A program made the position numbers and the translations under genes. Shown in pieces: positions 25,770-34,525 of a DNA stretch of 64,000 nt. Each line of letters starts with the position of its first letter. The first letter of the stretch is position 1. The notes beneath the pieces were generated by a model. It saw only the letters and a list, made by a program, of their open reading frames with translations, ran no database searches and had not been told where the DNA came from. Source of the stretch: Salibacterium qingdaonense (GTDB lineage Bacteria > Bacillota > Bacilli > Bacillales > Marinococcaceae); contig NZ_FOTY01000008.1 in NCBI RefSeq assembly GCF_900114715.1, forward strand, positions 41,899-105,898. Reading direction: 5' to 3'.

Positions 25770-25952
25770 CTATTTTTCCACGCTTTTCACCCACCGTACC
25801 AGCCAGTACAAAACAATCCACGGCAAAACAAATTTCGTCGACCATTCCACTATAATGATCACCCACAGACGTACATCAACGCCTGCTATCTGCAAAAGGA
25901 CGAAGAATGCTGCAATCAAGGCAGCATCTATGATGATCCATTTTTTCTCCAT
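25770..25952 (-). CDS. Small membrane protein, unrecognised
   Basis: 60 residues, two membrane segments with many Trp/Val (WIIIDAALIAAFFVLLQIAG and LWVIIIVEWSTKFVLPWIVL). Start at 25952 after GAGAGGG. Divergent from the DUF4181-like gene at 26015. Confidence 0.58.
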   Translation of the reverse strand: MEKKWIIIDAALIAAFFVLLQIAGVDVRLWVIIIVEWSTKFVLPWIVLYWLVRWVKSVEK

Positions 25953-26014
25953 CGTTATCCCTCTCATTCCCGTTCCACTTTTTCTATGATAGGATAACCT
26001 TATCAAAATTTTAC

Positions 26015-26479
26015 ATGAAGAAAAAACCCGTATCTTTCAAAATCTACGGGCAGGAAAGAGATGGTACACCTTTGGAAGTCATCACAGGAAATGAATCGCT
26101 GCTTACCCTGCTGACAATAGGAAGTTTCCTTATTCTAAACAAACTCATTACTTCTACCATTCTAGGGAAGATGAAAGCAGACAAAACGAAATGGTTTTCC
26201 AGTACTTATTTCAATGATTTTCACCGTCAAGCCGGTATCATTCTCAACTTTTTACTGGCCTTCGCTTTTTTCTGGATTTTCGCCTTTGGTGAAGTGTATC
26301 CTGTACTGGGGTCAGCTCCGCTTGTGGTAGTTATTCTTTTGACCGTTTGTCTGACCGCTTATATGAAGTGGCGTCACGCCAAAAACCGCGCCAATTACAA
26401 AGCGTACCTCCTAAACGTTGCTTTCACCGCTGTTTTTGCGAGTGTTTTTGTGCTTTTCGTCATACAAATCATACCTTGA
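26015..26479 (+). CDS. DUF4181-like membrane protein (copy 2)
   Basis: 154 residues, four membrane segments, homologous over its C-terminal half to the protein at 19958-20356 (shared KWRHAKNRANYKAYLL-type motif after segment three). The N-terminus is longer (KKPVSFKIYGQERDGTPLEV). The ribosome binding site is poor, so the start is uncertain. Paralogue pair within 6 kb. Confidence 0.72.
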   Translation: MKKKPVSFKIYGQERDGTPLEVITGNESLLTLLTIGSFLILNKLITSTILGKMKADKTKWFSSTYFNDFHRQAGIILNFLLAFAFFWIFAFGEVYPVLGSAPLVVVILLTVCLTAYMKWRHAKNRANYKAYLLNVAFTAVFASVFVLFVIQIIP

Positions 26480-26620
26480 TGCATGCTTCAAAACAACATA
26501 AAGATTTTTCAAATGGGGGTGGTGGGGCATCGCCTTCACGTTTCTCATGGCATAGCTGCAGGCATCACCAACGTTTGAATGGCAGAAACCGGAGCTTTTT
26601 TTAAAGGAGGCAGATAAGGA

Positions 26621-26977
26621 ATGAAATTTCTGTTACCACTGCTTGCCTGCATTGTTATCATGCTGAGCAGTTGCTCCATCGAACCTGAGCGTAACGGCGA
26701 AAATGGAACAACATCCGTATCCTATCAAGCATGGGTTAGAGTGAACGGCATAGTATATCAATCCCAGGGATCCCAAAATAATGGAAAATATACACGGGAT
26801 GAAAAGATAGGGGAAGTGAAGTATAACCTGCCGCCGGATAAAAGCATAAAAGAAAATTTCGCCTCCAATTACGCAGAAGAAGGCGCAGCCATTTATGCTG
26901 TCCAGGACAGGAGAAACATACTTTTGGTCGAAGGAGAGAGTGGATCATATGAGGTTTTTTCCCATAGAGAGGATTAG
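26621..26977 (+). CDS. Small lipoprotein
   Basis: 118 residues. Signal peptide LLPLLACIVIMLSSC with lipobox LSSC (Cys about residue 18), then a hydrophilic domain (SYQAWVRVNGIVYQSQGS, KIGEVKYNLPPDKS, YAVQDRRNILLVEGESG). No named family recognised. Start after GGAGG and AAGGA. Followed by array F. Confidence 0.72.
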   Translation: MKFLLPLLACIVIMLSSCSIEPERNGENGTTSVSYQAWVRVNGIVYQSQGSQNNGKYTRDEKIGEVKYNLPPDKSIKENFASNYAEEGAAIYAVQDRRNILLVEGESGSYEVFSHRED

Positions 26978-27027
26978 CTGTGATGAACATTGCTTCCTGC
27001 TTGTGTTACTGAAGAGCGCAGGATAAC

Positions 27028-27175
27028 GGACAGCGCCGTATGTAAAGTGTCCATTATCCCAATATAGTAGACACAAAAAACTTCGTCTGCTGCTTTTCTG
27101 TCCACTATTTTTATATACGGGACACATTGCCGCTGCAAGCCTAATAAAATGTCCTTTAATTGAGTTTTATAGATG
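27028..27175. repeat. Alternating-box array F
   Basis: Between convergent genes. GGACA, 15, TGTCC, 16, AGACA, 25, TGTCC, 16, GGACA, 25, TGTCC, 16, AGATG. Every interval obeys the 16 and 15/25 rule while the loop sequences are unrelated to those of other arrays. Confidence 0.88.
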
Positions 27176-27284
27176 CTTTTTCAAGATAAATGATTCCAGC
27201 CGTCCATCATGTACGGCTTACTCAAATAAGGCTGCGCTCCGGGTAACACCCCCAAAACGCAGCTGTATTTCGTGTACTTCCTTT

Positions 27285-28367
27285 TTAGTTTCTCACCGTA
27301 GAAAATTGTTCGAATACGGAGGTTTCCTGATTCCACAACGATTCATGCGTATACGTGATACCAGGATCGTTGATCACCGCTGATATTGTAACGGTCGTTT
27401 TCCTGCTGCCGGCCGGATTCACCTGTACGCTCTTTTCATCAGCTTTCTCCGGAATCATTGGCACACTGCCCTCTTGAAACACATATACCGCTCCTTCCCG
27501 CTCATAAAACTGGTCGAAGTACGGTTGGATGACATTGTCCGAAAACCGGGAGCCAAGATGGGAGAACATCGCCTGTTTTTCTTCTTCAGAGATCGTCCAG
27601 ATCTGACCTGAAACCGGAAGACTCCATACATCCATCATCCATGTTTGTGTCTCCTTCACGAAAGAAACGGTTTCCTTTTCACTGGCTTCCCCAATCTCCA
27701 GGCTTTCCGGCGCAGGCATATCACGCAGCTGGTTTTCAACAGAACCGGGCTCCTCCAACCGTTCTTCCGGCATCACAGCACGAGTGAGAAATACGGAAAA
27801 TTGAGCCCTTGTGGTGGCTTCATTCGGATGAAAGCTTTTCCGGTCTTCTTTCCCACCTGCTATTCCATTACCGGTTACAGCAGAAATGTCCGCAAACGCC
27901 CAGTGGTTCGGAGCGACGTCCACAAAATACGCCTGCTCTGCTGATTCCACATCAAAAGCCCGCTTCAATACAGCGGCCATTTGGGCCCGCGTCACCTTCT
28001 CCCCCGGCCGAAACATTCCATCGCTTCCCTGGAAAATACCATCCTCTGCCACAGCTGCTATGGCCCCTGCATGAGGGGTATCTTCCTTCACATCTGAAAA
28101 ACGGCCCGCCGCATTATTCTCCGTGTTCAAATCCAACACTTCCGCCAACATACCTGCAGCCTGATGCCGGGTAACTTCCCGGTTCGGAGCAAACGTTCCA
28201 CCCGGATAGCCGCTGACCACTCCTTCTTCCTGTAAATACTCTATCTCTTCGGACGCCCAGAAATCAGCACCAACATCACCAAAAGAGGCTTTTGCTTCAC
28301 CGGAAACCGCTCCCCACACTAGAGCAGGGACTGTAAGAAACAGCATCCATCCGATTATTTTTCTCAT
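27285..28367 (-). CDS. S-layer homology (SLH) domain surface protein
   Basis: 360 residues. Signal peptide (about 1-27), then three SLH modules: FGDVGADFWASEEIEYLQEE with GYPGGTFAPNREVTRHQAA (about 30-85), FSDVKEDTPHAGAIAAVAED with MFRPGEKVTRAQMAAVL (about 90-145), and FVDVAPNHWAFADISAVTGN with FHPNEATTRAQFSVFLTRA (about 148-200). SLH modules bind pyruvylated wall polymer. The C-terminal 160 residues are an unrecognised exported domain. Start after AGGAGG, ten bases after the lipoprotein stop: last gene of the kinase cluster. A fragment of a paralogue lies at 33294-33427. Confidence 0.92.
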   Translation of the reverse strand: MRKIIGWMLFLTVPALVWGAVSGEAKASFGDVGADFWASEEIEYLQEEGVVSGYPGGTFAPNREVTRHQAAGMLAEVLDLNTENNAAGRFSDVKEDTPHAGAIAAVAEDGIFQGSDGMFRPGEKVTRAQMAAVLKRAFDVESAEQAYFVDVAPNHWAFADISAVTGNGIAGGKEDRKSFHPNEATTRAQFSVFLTRAVMPEERLEEPGSVENQLRDMPAPESLEIGEASEKETVSFVKETQTWMMDVWSLPVSGQIWTISEEEKQAMFSHLGSRFSDNVIQPYFDQFYEREGAVYVFQEGSVPMIPEKADEKSVQVNPAGSRKTTVTISAVINDPGITYTHESLWNQETSVFEQFSTVRN

Positions 28368-28377
28368 TGTATTCCTC

Positions 28378-29604
28378 CTAATCGTACACTTCTACAGACT
28401 CAGCTCCCTCCTCCAGACGATATTCATAGATACATCCGTCATTCCCTGGATAAAACAAGGAATAGCGAGCTGCCTGATGATTCTCATTCCAAAATATAAA
28501 TAACTGATACTCCAGTTTTCCCTCATCGAGTGCATCCGTGCTTACGGTAGGAAGAGAAGATGCCTCCGAATGACTGTAATTGCCTGTTCCTCCCATATCA
28601 AAGCGCCATCCTTCTCTTGTTTTCCCTCCCCCCACTTCTTCCACTGCTTCATCGTGCTGTCCGAATAATTCTGTCACTTCTTCTTTGGAATAGCCGTTTA
28701 CGGCATGATCCATGACATATTCCGGCATCTCCCTGATTTTCTGTTCCAACTTTTCTATATCTTTTTCTTTTACTGCCGTCTGTTGCATACTTTTTAATTC
28801 ATCGATCGATTCCATAGCAGAACGGGTGTTGCCTGATTTTCTCTCGGCATTTGCCAGATAATACCTATACTTTCCATGTTCCGGTGCTCCCTGCACAAGG
28901 TCTTCGTAATAATTCACAATTCGTGGAAAGTAATTGTCATACGTTTGTTCAGCGGCCGCTAATGTAGAATTCTCCACATTATAGATTTCTACATCGTACG
29001 CTTGATCTACATCTTTTCTCCAGACGATAAGCTCCTTTTCCGGAGAATAATCCTGCTCTTCTCTAACATCTTCTATCTTTACCTTATCGTACTCGATAGT
29101 CTCCATTTGCCGAAATCCATCTTCTCGCTTTTGATACAGGTGTAATTCCTTTTTACCGGACTCTTTTTGAAGGCCCAGCATTATTTCATAGCGGCCGTTT
29201 CCGCTTATATCCGCTACATACTGGTCTTTCAACCCTGTTACATTTTCATGCTTCGTCTGCCAATGCTTTTCCCAATCCCCATTGGTTTTTCCCAGAATCC
29301 ATGTGTGAAGCGTATCTTCTTCCGAAGGAGTGTTGAAACTCACCATCCCTTCCTTTCGACCTTTATTATTAAGATTATGAAACGACACAGCGCTTTTTTT
29401 ATCCGTACCGGCAGGCATTACTTCTTCACCGTTCTCCGTTAAGCCCTCTAAGACGTCAGCTGTCTGTTCGTTTTTCTCTTCCTGCGTGAATTCAGAAGAA
29501 GTCGGATGCTGCAATGATTCCTCCGGCGATGCAATCGAACTGCATCCCGTTAAAAACAAGAATGCAGCGGCAAGCATGAAACCTGGAATTGTATAGCTCA
29601 CCAT
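28378..29604 (-). CDS. Large lipoprotein of the two-component cluster
   Basis: 408 residues. Start at 29604 after AGAGGGG; signal peptide with lipobox FLTGC (Cys about residue 21). The middle part (about 80-190) resembles repeats of beta-propeller-like surface proteins (GNGRYEIMLGLQKESGKKEL, an FG-GAP-like NGRYEI element); the C-terminal 110 residues (YSKEEVTELFGQHDEAVEEV, WRFDMGG, LFIFWNENHQAARYSLFYPG) resemble SmpA/OmlA-like folds. Function unknown. Between the kinase gene and the SLH gene on the same strand. Confidence 0.78.
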   Translation of the reverse strand: MVSYTIPGFMLAAAFLFLTGCSSIASPEESLQHPTSSEFTQEEKNEQTADVLEGLTENGEEVMPAGTDKKSAVSFHNLNNKGRKEGMVSFNTPSEEDTLHTWILGKTNGDWEKHWQTKHENVTGLKDQYVADISGNGRYEIMLGLQKESGKKELHLYQKREDGFRQMETIEYDKVKIEDVREEQDYSPEKELIVWRKDVDQAYDVEIYNVENSTLAAAEQTYDNYFPRIVNYYEDLVQGAPEHGKYRYYLANAERKSGNTRSAMESIDELKSMQQTAVKEKDIEKLEQKIREMPEYVMDHAVNGYSKEEVTELFGQHDEAVEEVGGGKTREGWRFDMGGTGNYSHSEASSLPTVSTDALDEGKLEYQLFIFWNENHQAARYSLFYPGNDGCIYEYRLEEGAESVEVYD

Positions 29605-29634
29605 ATTCCATTCCCCTCTAACACCTGCTGTTTC

Positions 29635-29698
29635 ATTGTACGTCACCCTTTGTCATAAATCGTTACGAAATCATTAAAAATGGTTACAAAACGGTTAA
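29635..29698 (-). promoter_or_regulatory. Possible activator-dependent promoter with four phased TTA boxes
   Basis: On the minus strand TACAAT (29640-29635) could be a -10 without a matching -35. Upstream, read on the plus strand, GTTAC (29662), ATTAA (29673), GTTAC (29683) and GTTAA (29694) recur every 10-11 bp, the spacing of OmpR/PhoB-type direct half sites. This would let the neighbouring response regulator drive the lipoprotein-SLH genes. Confidence 0.4.
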
Positions 29699-31071
29699 GA
29701 TGGAAAGCTCAAAGTGACGGTTGTACCTATTCCCCATTCACTTGTGATATCCATCCTCCCGTGATGCCGGTTTATAATTTCTGTACTGATCGCAAGACCG
29801 AGGCCGCTTCCCGATTTATGGTTAAAACCCTGATACGCCCTTTCCTGTATGTGAGGTAAATCTTTTTCGGCAATACCTTCGCCGTCATCTGTAATAACCA
29901 TGAGTACTTCTTTTTCCCTGCGTTCCGACCGAACTGTAACAGTCCCGTTCTGCGGAGAATACTTGATGGCATTGTCTACGATATTAAGAAGTACCTGTTT
30001 GACTCTATTTCGATCTGCGTGAAGGTCCATTACATCTGACTTAAACTGGATATCTATATTCATTCGATTCCCTCTTGCCATTAGTTGTCGTTCTAATTCA
30101 GCGAACAGCTCCTTCACATCAAACCATTCCTGCTGCAGGACAAGGTCTCCGGCTTCCATTTTAGAAAAATCCAGCAGCTCTTCCACCATGACGGACAGTC
30201 TTTCTGTTTCTTCGTCTATCAGTTGGAGTCCTTCCTGTACGTTTTCCTGGTCCATTTCCGATGTATTTCTCAGCAACACCGCCCATCCCTGGATAGAAGT
30301 CAGCGGGGTGCGAAGTTCATGGGAGACCGAGGAGATGAAACGGCTTTTCAGAGTTTCCTGTCTTTGTAGTTCTGATGCCATAAAGTTTAATGACCCGGCC
30401 AGCTGTCCAATTTCATCTTTATTCTTCGTGGATACCCGTTCTGATAGATACCCCTCTGCCATTTTTTCAGTGGAAGTCGTCAGTTTCCGGATCGGTTGGA
30501 CGATAGAATGAGAAAGAAGAATACTGACAAGGACAGATAATCCTGTTACGGCGACCCCGGAACCCAGAAGAATCCCGGATATAATGAAAAGAGAATCGTT
30601 GGCTTTGTCCAGTGACGTCGTATAGCGAACAGCTCCGGCTGTTTCATTGCCCGCCTTCAAGGGCACAGAGGCCGCTATTATGGATTCTTCCCTTCCAGAG
30701 CGTTTTCCCATCCAGCTGGAACTTCTACCTGATAAAGCTGAATCTACGTCAGGATAGTCTGATAGATTGGCTGTTCTGTCTTTTTCAACACTATCTTTAA
30801 GGAGCACCCCGTTCTCATTGACGACCTGTAATTGAAGTGAGGAGTTATTCTGAACTCCAGAAATAAATTCATGTACTTGATTTTCTATGGCTGCTGTTGA
30901 AAACTGAGAAGAATAAATAGCTGCAGCTTCTTCAGCCTCTTCTTTTACATTCTGTTCCAAGTTATTGAAGTAATACTGTCTCGTAATAAAAAGAAGAATT
31001 AAAATAAGAGCGAACACGGATAATCCAATAACGATAAAATGGCTGATTATTAATCTATTTTTTATACTCAT
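29695..31071 (-). CDS. Sensor histidine kinase
   Basis: 458 residues: membrane segment about 8-28, extracytoplasmic sensor 29-165, second segment about 166-190, HAMP 191-243, dimerisation H-box with phospho-acceptor His in SSVSHELRTPLTSIQGW (about 248), then HATPase c (N-box NIVDNAIKYSPQNG, G1 DDGEGI, F-box, G2 SGLGLAIS). Start ATG overlaps the regulator stop (TAATG). Typical envelope-stress class kinase; signal unknown. Confidence 0.95.
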   Translation of the reverse strand: MSIKNRLIISHFIVIGLSVFALILILLFITRQYYFNNLEQNVKEEAEEAAAIYSSQFSTAAIENQVHEFISGVQNNSSLQLQVVNENGVLLKDSVEKDRTANLSDYPDVDSALSGRSSSWMGKRSGREESIIAASVPLKAGNETAGAVRYTTSLDKANDSLFIISGILLGSGVAVTGLSVLVSILLSHSIVQPIRKLTTSTEKMAEGYLSERVSTKNKDEIGQLAGSLNFMASELQRQETLKSRFISSVSHELRTPLTSIQGWAVLLRNTSEMDQENVQEGLQLIDEETERLSVMVEELLDFSKMEAGDLVLQQEWFDVKELFAELERQLMARGNRMNIDIQFKSDVMDLHADRNRVKQVLLNIVDNAIKYSPQNGTVTVRSERREKEVLMVITDDGEGIAEKDLPHIQERAYQGFNHKSGSGLGLAISTEIINRHHGRMDITSEWGIGTTVTLSFPS

Positions 31072-31754
31072 TATAATTTTTCATTCCATCGGTATCCCAT
31101 TCCCCACACGGTTTCAATCCATTGCGGTTCGGCAGGGATTTCTTCTATTTTCTCCCGCAACCTGCGTATATGAACATCTACGGATTTAGGGACGCCATAA
31201 TAATCTTCTCCCCAGATTTCATTTAAAAGCTGATCCCGGCTGAAGGTCTGCCCGGGATGATGAAGAAACCAAGACACCAGATAATACTCAGTGGGTGTGA
31301 GGTCAAGCGCTATGCCATTATAAAGCACTTGTTTCGATTGTTCGTTCAATTGGAAAGGACCCTGAGAGGTGTGGTGCGGTTCTCCTTTATGCAAGCGACG
31401 CAGAATTGCTCGAACCCGAGCGGCTAGTTCCAGCGGATTGAAGGGTTTCACCATGTAATCATCAGCCCCAAGCTCCAGCCCCGTTAATTTATCCATATCC
31501 TGGCCAAGCGCCGTTAGAATTAATATAGCCGAATCCGGATACTCCCGGTACAACAGCTCACAAACCTGAAAACCGTCCATGTCGGGCAGCCTAATATCCA
31601 GAACAACCAAATCCGGGGTCTTATCCTTCATCAGTTCCATTGCGTGAGTTCCGGTCTCCGCTTCCTTCACTTCGAAACCACTTCTTTGCAGTTGAATCGT
31701 AATCATCCGGCGTATTGGATGTTCATCTTCAATAACGAGTACATATGCCTCCAT
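31071..31754 (-). CDS. OmpR-family response regulator
   Basis: 227 residues. Receiver domain with acidic pair EDEHP, phospho-acceptor Asp in LVVLDIRLPDMDG (about residue 53), Thr/Ser in ILILTAL and Lys in YMVKPFNPLEL; C-terminal winged helix with LTPTEYYLVSWFLHHPGQTF and SVDVHIRRLREKIEE. Start after GGGAGGTG. First gene of the regulator-kinase-lipoprotein-SLH run. Confidence 0.95.
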   Translation of the reverse strand: MEAYVLVIEDEHPIRRMITIQLQRSGFEVKEAETGTHAMELMKDKTPDLVVLDIRLPDMDGFQVCELLYREYPDSAILILTALGQDMDKLTGLELGADDYMVKPFNPLELAARVRAILRRLHKGEPHHTSQGPFQLNEQSKQVLYNGIALDLTPTEYYLVSWFLHHPGQTFSRDQLLNEIWGEDYYGVPKSVDVHIRRLREKIEEIPAEPQWIETVWGMGYRWNEKL

Positions 31755-31847
31755 CCTGCACCTCCCTCAACGATCACACTATTTATTTACATCCTACCAC
31801 TTCTATCTTCCAACTCCTATATCTACATTGTAAAAGAACCACTATTT

Positions 31848-31969
31848 TGAATGAATTGGAATTCAAAGAAGCGGAGCACGTAATACCTTATTTTCTAAAA
31901 TACTGGTTAGTCACAATCGGCGAAGTTATCTTGCTTGACGTTTTGGGTGAATACATAGCGAGGGCTTAG
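31848..31969 (+). pseudogene. Possible gene fragment ahead of padR
   Basis: The frame beginning LNELEFKEAEHVIPYFLKYW and ending LLDVLGEYIARA has protein-like composition but no ribosome binding site and no recognisable family. A hairpin (AATACCT, nine bases, AGGTATT, T-run) at about 32016-32047 could be its terminator. Together they may be the 3-prime remnant of a lost gene. The remainder of 31755-32074 shows nothing. Confidence 0.25.
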
Positions 31970-32074
31970 TGGATATATGTAACTTCTGTTAATTATTTAT
32001 AGGGTGCATTTATCAATGAATACCTTGTGTCATTAGGTATTATTTTTTACAATGCTCTTAAGGAGGAGTGCAAT

Positions 32075-32419
32075 TTGGTTCAGATTTCAAAAGAATTAAT
32101 GAAGGGGAATATTGATACGATTATTCTCGCACTGTTGAACGATCAGGATATGTACGGATACGAGCTGGCTAAGTACATTCGAATAAAGACGATGGATCAG
32201 TTTGAATTGAAAGAAGGCACGCTCTATGTCTCTCTCAAGCGTCTCGAAAATAATAAATCAGTACGTTCGTATTGGGGCGATGAGCAGGGAGCAGGCGGAC
32301 GAAGGAAGTATTACACATTAACCAAAGCAGGGCAGAAAACCCTTCGTGAAAAGAAAAAAGAATGGAATTTGATGAGCGAGATTATGAATGGATGTTTGCG
32401 GGAGGTGACTGACCTGTGA
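32075..32419 (+). CDS. PadR family transcriptional regulator
   Basis: 114 residues from the TTG at 32075, seven bases after AAGGAGGAG. PadR pattern: IDTIILALLNDQDMYGYELA, ELKEGTLYVSLKRLENNKSV, WGDEQGAGGRRKYYTLTKAG. Overlaps the next gene by four bases (GTGA). The usual arrangement of PadR with a permease-prefix membrane protein, where it represses the operon. Confidence 0.92.
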   Translation: MVQISKELMKGNIDTIILALLNDQDMYGYELAKYIRIKTMDQFELKEGTLYVSLKRLENNKSVRSYWGDEQGAGGRRKYYTLTKAGQKTLREKKKEWNLMSEIMNGCLREVTDL

Positions 32420-33234
32420 GACAAGTCGATACGTATGTGGAACAAGTCTTTCAAGAACGGAACAAAGATAAGCAGGAAATTAAGGAACTGCAAAACGAAA
32501 TGAAAAATCATTTATATGAATCCGCGGCTGATATCAAGCGAAAAGGCTTTTCTCAGGAAGAAGCGGAAGAAATTGCGATTCAGCGATTTGGAGGAGAAAC
32601 GATTATTCCCCGCATTTTGGATCAAGTGTCAAAGCAGCAGAAATCCTTTGCGGATACATTGTTATACGCTGGCATTATACTGCTTTGTTTGTCACTCGCA
32701 GCTGGACTGGGTTTACACTATTTCAGTGTACATATGGTCACGGAACAATCGAAGATAGCAGACAGCGTGTTGGATACTTTAGGAGAACAGGAGGAAATAT
32801 CCGGTAGGATGGAACAGCAAATTCAATTGGAGATAAACAATCCATATCTTGAAAAACTATCCGTGTACCGCATCAATGAAGAATCGATTGACAATGCTGT
32901 CTCTAAAAAAGTAGTAGAAACAGACCCGCGTTTCACTTTTAGTCAGAGTCCTTCAATAATAGGAAGCTTCCTTCTTAATGGATGGGGAACAGAGATCCGA
33001 ACTCCTGACTGGAAAATAGAAAGTCATTTTAACAGCTTCTACACTCTTTCCACATCCATTCTTTATACGGGAATCCTGTTGTACTGGTTGTTATTCTCCA
33101 TTTGGGGAACCATTCGTGCACATCATAAAAATGTGTCAGCCTGGCGGTGGGGAATTGTCTTTCTTGTCTCTAATGTTGTAGGTTTATTGATCATGCAATG
33201 GTTTCAACGAAGCGGGAGGAAGAAGAGCGGCTAG
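32416..33234 (+). CDS. Membrane protein with permease-prefix domain
   Basis: 272 residues starting at GTG 32416. Residues 1-75 are a cytoplasmic helical permease-prefix type domain (VEQVFQERNKDKQEIKELQN, KRKGFSQEEAEEIAIQRFGG). Then a membrane segment (about 88-108), an extracytoplasmic region to about 205, and two further segments (about 212-232, 242-262). Such proteins pair with PadR regulators. Function unknown. Confidence 0.82.
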   Translation: MRQVDTYVEQVFQERNKDKQEIKELQNEMKNHLYESAADIKRKGFSQEEAEEIAIQRFGGETIIPRILDQVSKQQKSFADTLLYAGIILLCLSLAAGLGLHYFSVHMVTEQSKIADSVLDTLGEQEEISGRMEQQIQLEINNPYLEKLSVYRINEESIDNAVSKKVVETDPRFTFSQSPSIIGSFLLNGWGTEIRTPDWKIESHFNSFYTLSTSILYTGILLYWLLFSIWGTIRAHHKNVSAWRWGIVFLVSNVVGLLIMQWFQRSGRKKSG

Positions 33235-33293
33235 AATGAAAGACGGCAGCAAATAAAGAATATAAACATCAATCTGGAGGGAGGCTATAGTAT

Positions 33294-33427
33294 TTGAGGT
33301 TCCGGTTCTGTCTCAAACGACAGTTTATTCTGCGCCGCCCCTCCCGTTTTTCCGCTGCCGGCCTTATTCACCTGTACGCCCGCTTCATCAGCATTCTCGG
33401 AAATAACCGGCATGCCACCCTGGAAAG
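33294..33427 (-). pseudogene. C-terminal remnant of an SLH-protein paralogue
   Basis: On the minus strand FQGGMPVISENADEAGVQVN followed by KAGSGKT aligns with FQEGSVPMIPEKADEKSVQV and NPAGSRKT in the intact SLH protein at 27285-28367, and the DNA is clearly similar (27395-27480 versus 33340-33425). The fragment runs to a TAG at 33294 and is cut at its upstream end exactly where the Doc toxin gene begins. It is a broken duplicate. Confidence 0.7.
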
Positions 33428-33829
33428 TTAACGAGGATATTCTTCGGTATTATCTTTCAACCAATCGGCAATGTCCGCAAACGTGACTTCTCCTTGAGCA
33501 GCAGAAACCGTGAAATTCTCATTCTCCGTGTCATTTTTGTTGATTTTACAGCCATTTTTCTTTAAAAACACATCAACGGCTGCGAAAGCGGTTCGTTTGT
33601 TGCCGTTATGAAAGCAGTGATTCCTTGCCAGCGACTCGAATAATGCCGAAGCTTTTTCAAATAATCCGGGGTATGCGCCTTCTCCAAAATCGGATTGTTT
33701 CGGGCGGTGGACAGCTGATTCAAGGAGTCCCTGATCTTTTATTCCTGCCTGCTCTTCGTCTTTGAACTTTTTCATCATCATAAAATGTATCAATGCGACG
33801 TCTTTGGTTCTCAAATATAGAATCGCCAT
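33428..33829 (-). CDS. doc: Doc (death-on-curing) toxin, Fic/Doc fold
   Basis: 133 residues. The Doc catalytic motif is HCFHNGNKRTAFAAVDVFLK (about residues 66-85), the HxFxxGNKR form; Doc phosphorylates EF-Tu in characterised systems. N-terminal LRTKDVALIHFMM and GLLESAVHRPKQSDFGEGAYP fit as well. The ATG directly abuts the antitoxin stop. Truncated SLH remnant follows its stop. Confidence 0.92.
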   Translation of the reverse strand: MAILYLRTKDVALIHFMMMKKFKDEEQAGIKDQGLLESAVHRPKQSDFGEGAYPGLFEKASALFESLARNHCFHNGNKRTAFAAVDVFLKKNGCKINKNDTENENFTVSAAQGEVTFADIADWLKDNTEEYPR

Positions 33830-34078
33830 CTATCTATCCTTCAAGTTTTCGAAGACATCATAGTGATCTTCAAAGGTTTCAGCAAGCATATCCAACATCT
33901 CTGCATCCACTTCCTCTTCCCACTTCCGCTTTTTCGTTAATACCAGCTGGTTGTCATGAACCTCGAATTCGATTTCATCGCCGCGTTTAATGTTTAAAGA
34001 ATCGGTGATGGATTTTGGCAGGCCGACACTAAGACTGTTGCCTGTCTGACTTACTTTACGACTTTCCTTTCCACTCAT
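33830..34078 (-). CDS. AbrB/MazE-type antitoxin of Doc
   Basis: 82 residues: swapped-hairpin AbrB domain (KVSQTGNSLSVGLPKSITDS and LNIKRGDEIEFEVHDNQLVL) and an acidic C-terminal helix (EEVDAEMLDMLAETFEDHYD) that would cover the toxin. Start overlaps the stop of a small upstream frame by four bases. First gene of the antitoxin-toxin pair. Confidence 0.9.
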   Translation of the reverse strand: MSGKESRKVSQTGNSLSVGLPKSITDSLNIKRGDEIEFEVHDNQLVLTKKRKWEEEVDAEMLDMLAETFEDHYDVFENLKDR

Positions 34079-34257
34079 AGAATCACATCCGCTTCCTGTC
34101 TATTTTTACTCACTATGGGATTTCTTTCGAAAAATATATACATACCAATTTTCAATGTAATTACATCATAACTCATCATGAAGAAGAAAACAAGCAAAAG
34201 GACTATAGCAGAAATACTATAAAAGCGGGGGTTGAAAATTTTCAAGATGTTATTCAA
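34075..34257 (-). CDS. Doubtful small membrane frame coupled to the antitoxin
   Basis: 60 codons from a TTG, one membrane segment (ISAIVLLLVFFFMMSYDVIT). There is no ribosome binding site. The only support is the ATGA overlap with the antitoxin start, typical of coupling, and the hydrophobic pattern. It could equally be the leader of the antitoxin transcript. Confidence 0.25.
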   Translation of the reverse strand: MNNILKIFNPRFYSISAIVLLLVFFFMMSYDVITLKIGMYIFFERNPIVSKNRQEADVIL

Positions 34258-34293
34258 TATTGTAATTACAGTTCAAACACGGAGGCCGCTGCG

Positions 34294-34476
34294 ATGTTAA
34301 GTTATTTTAAATTCTTCTTATTCATGATTGCTGGTCTTTCTTTATTTCAGGTGCTGTTTTCATGGTTTAACCAGACAATCATATACATCATCGGCGTCTC
34401 GTTGATTACCACGTTTTTCAAATGGTTATTCGAACGGGTAATAGAAAGAAAATCGGATGGCTCAGAATCACCTTGA
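34294..34476 (+). CDS. Small two-span membrane protein
   Basis: 60 residues with two membrane segments (about 3-22, 27-46) and a charged RVIERKSDGSESP tail. GGAGG site eight bases before the ATG. No family recognised. Confidence 0.62.
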   Translation: MLSYFKFFLFMIAGLSLFQVLFSWFNQTIIYIIGVSLITTFFKWLFERVIERKSDGSESP

Positions 34477-34525
34477 AATCTTTTCTTCCTAAGACTTCGA
34501 ACAAATGATAATCTTCTGGAGGGTT

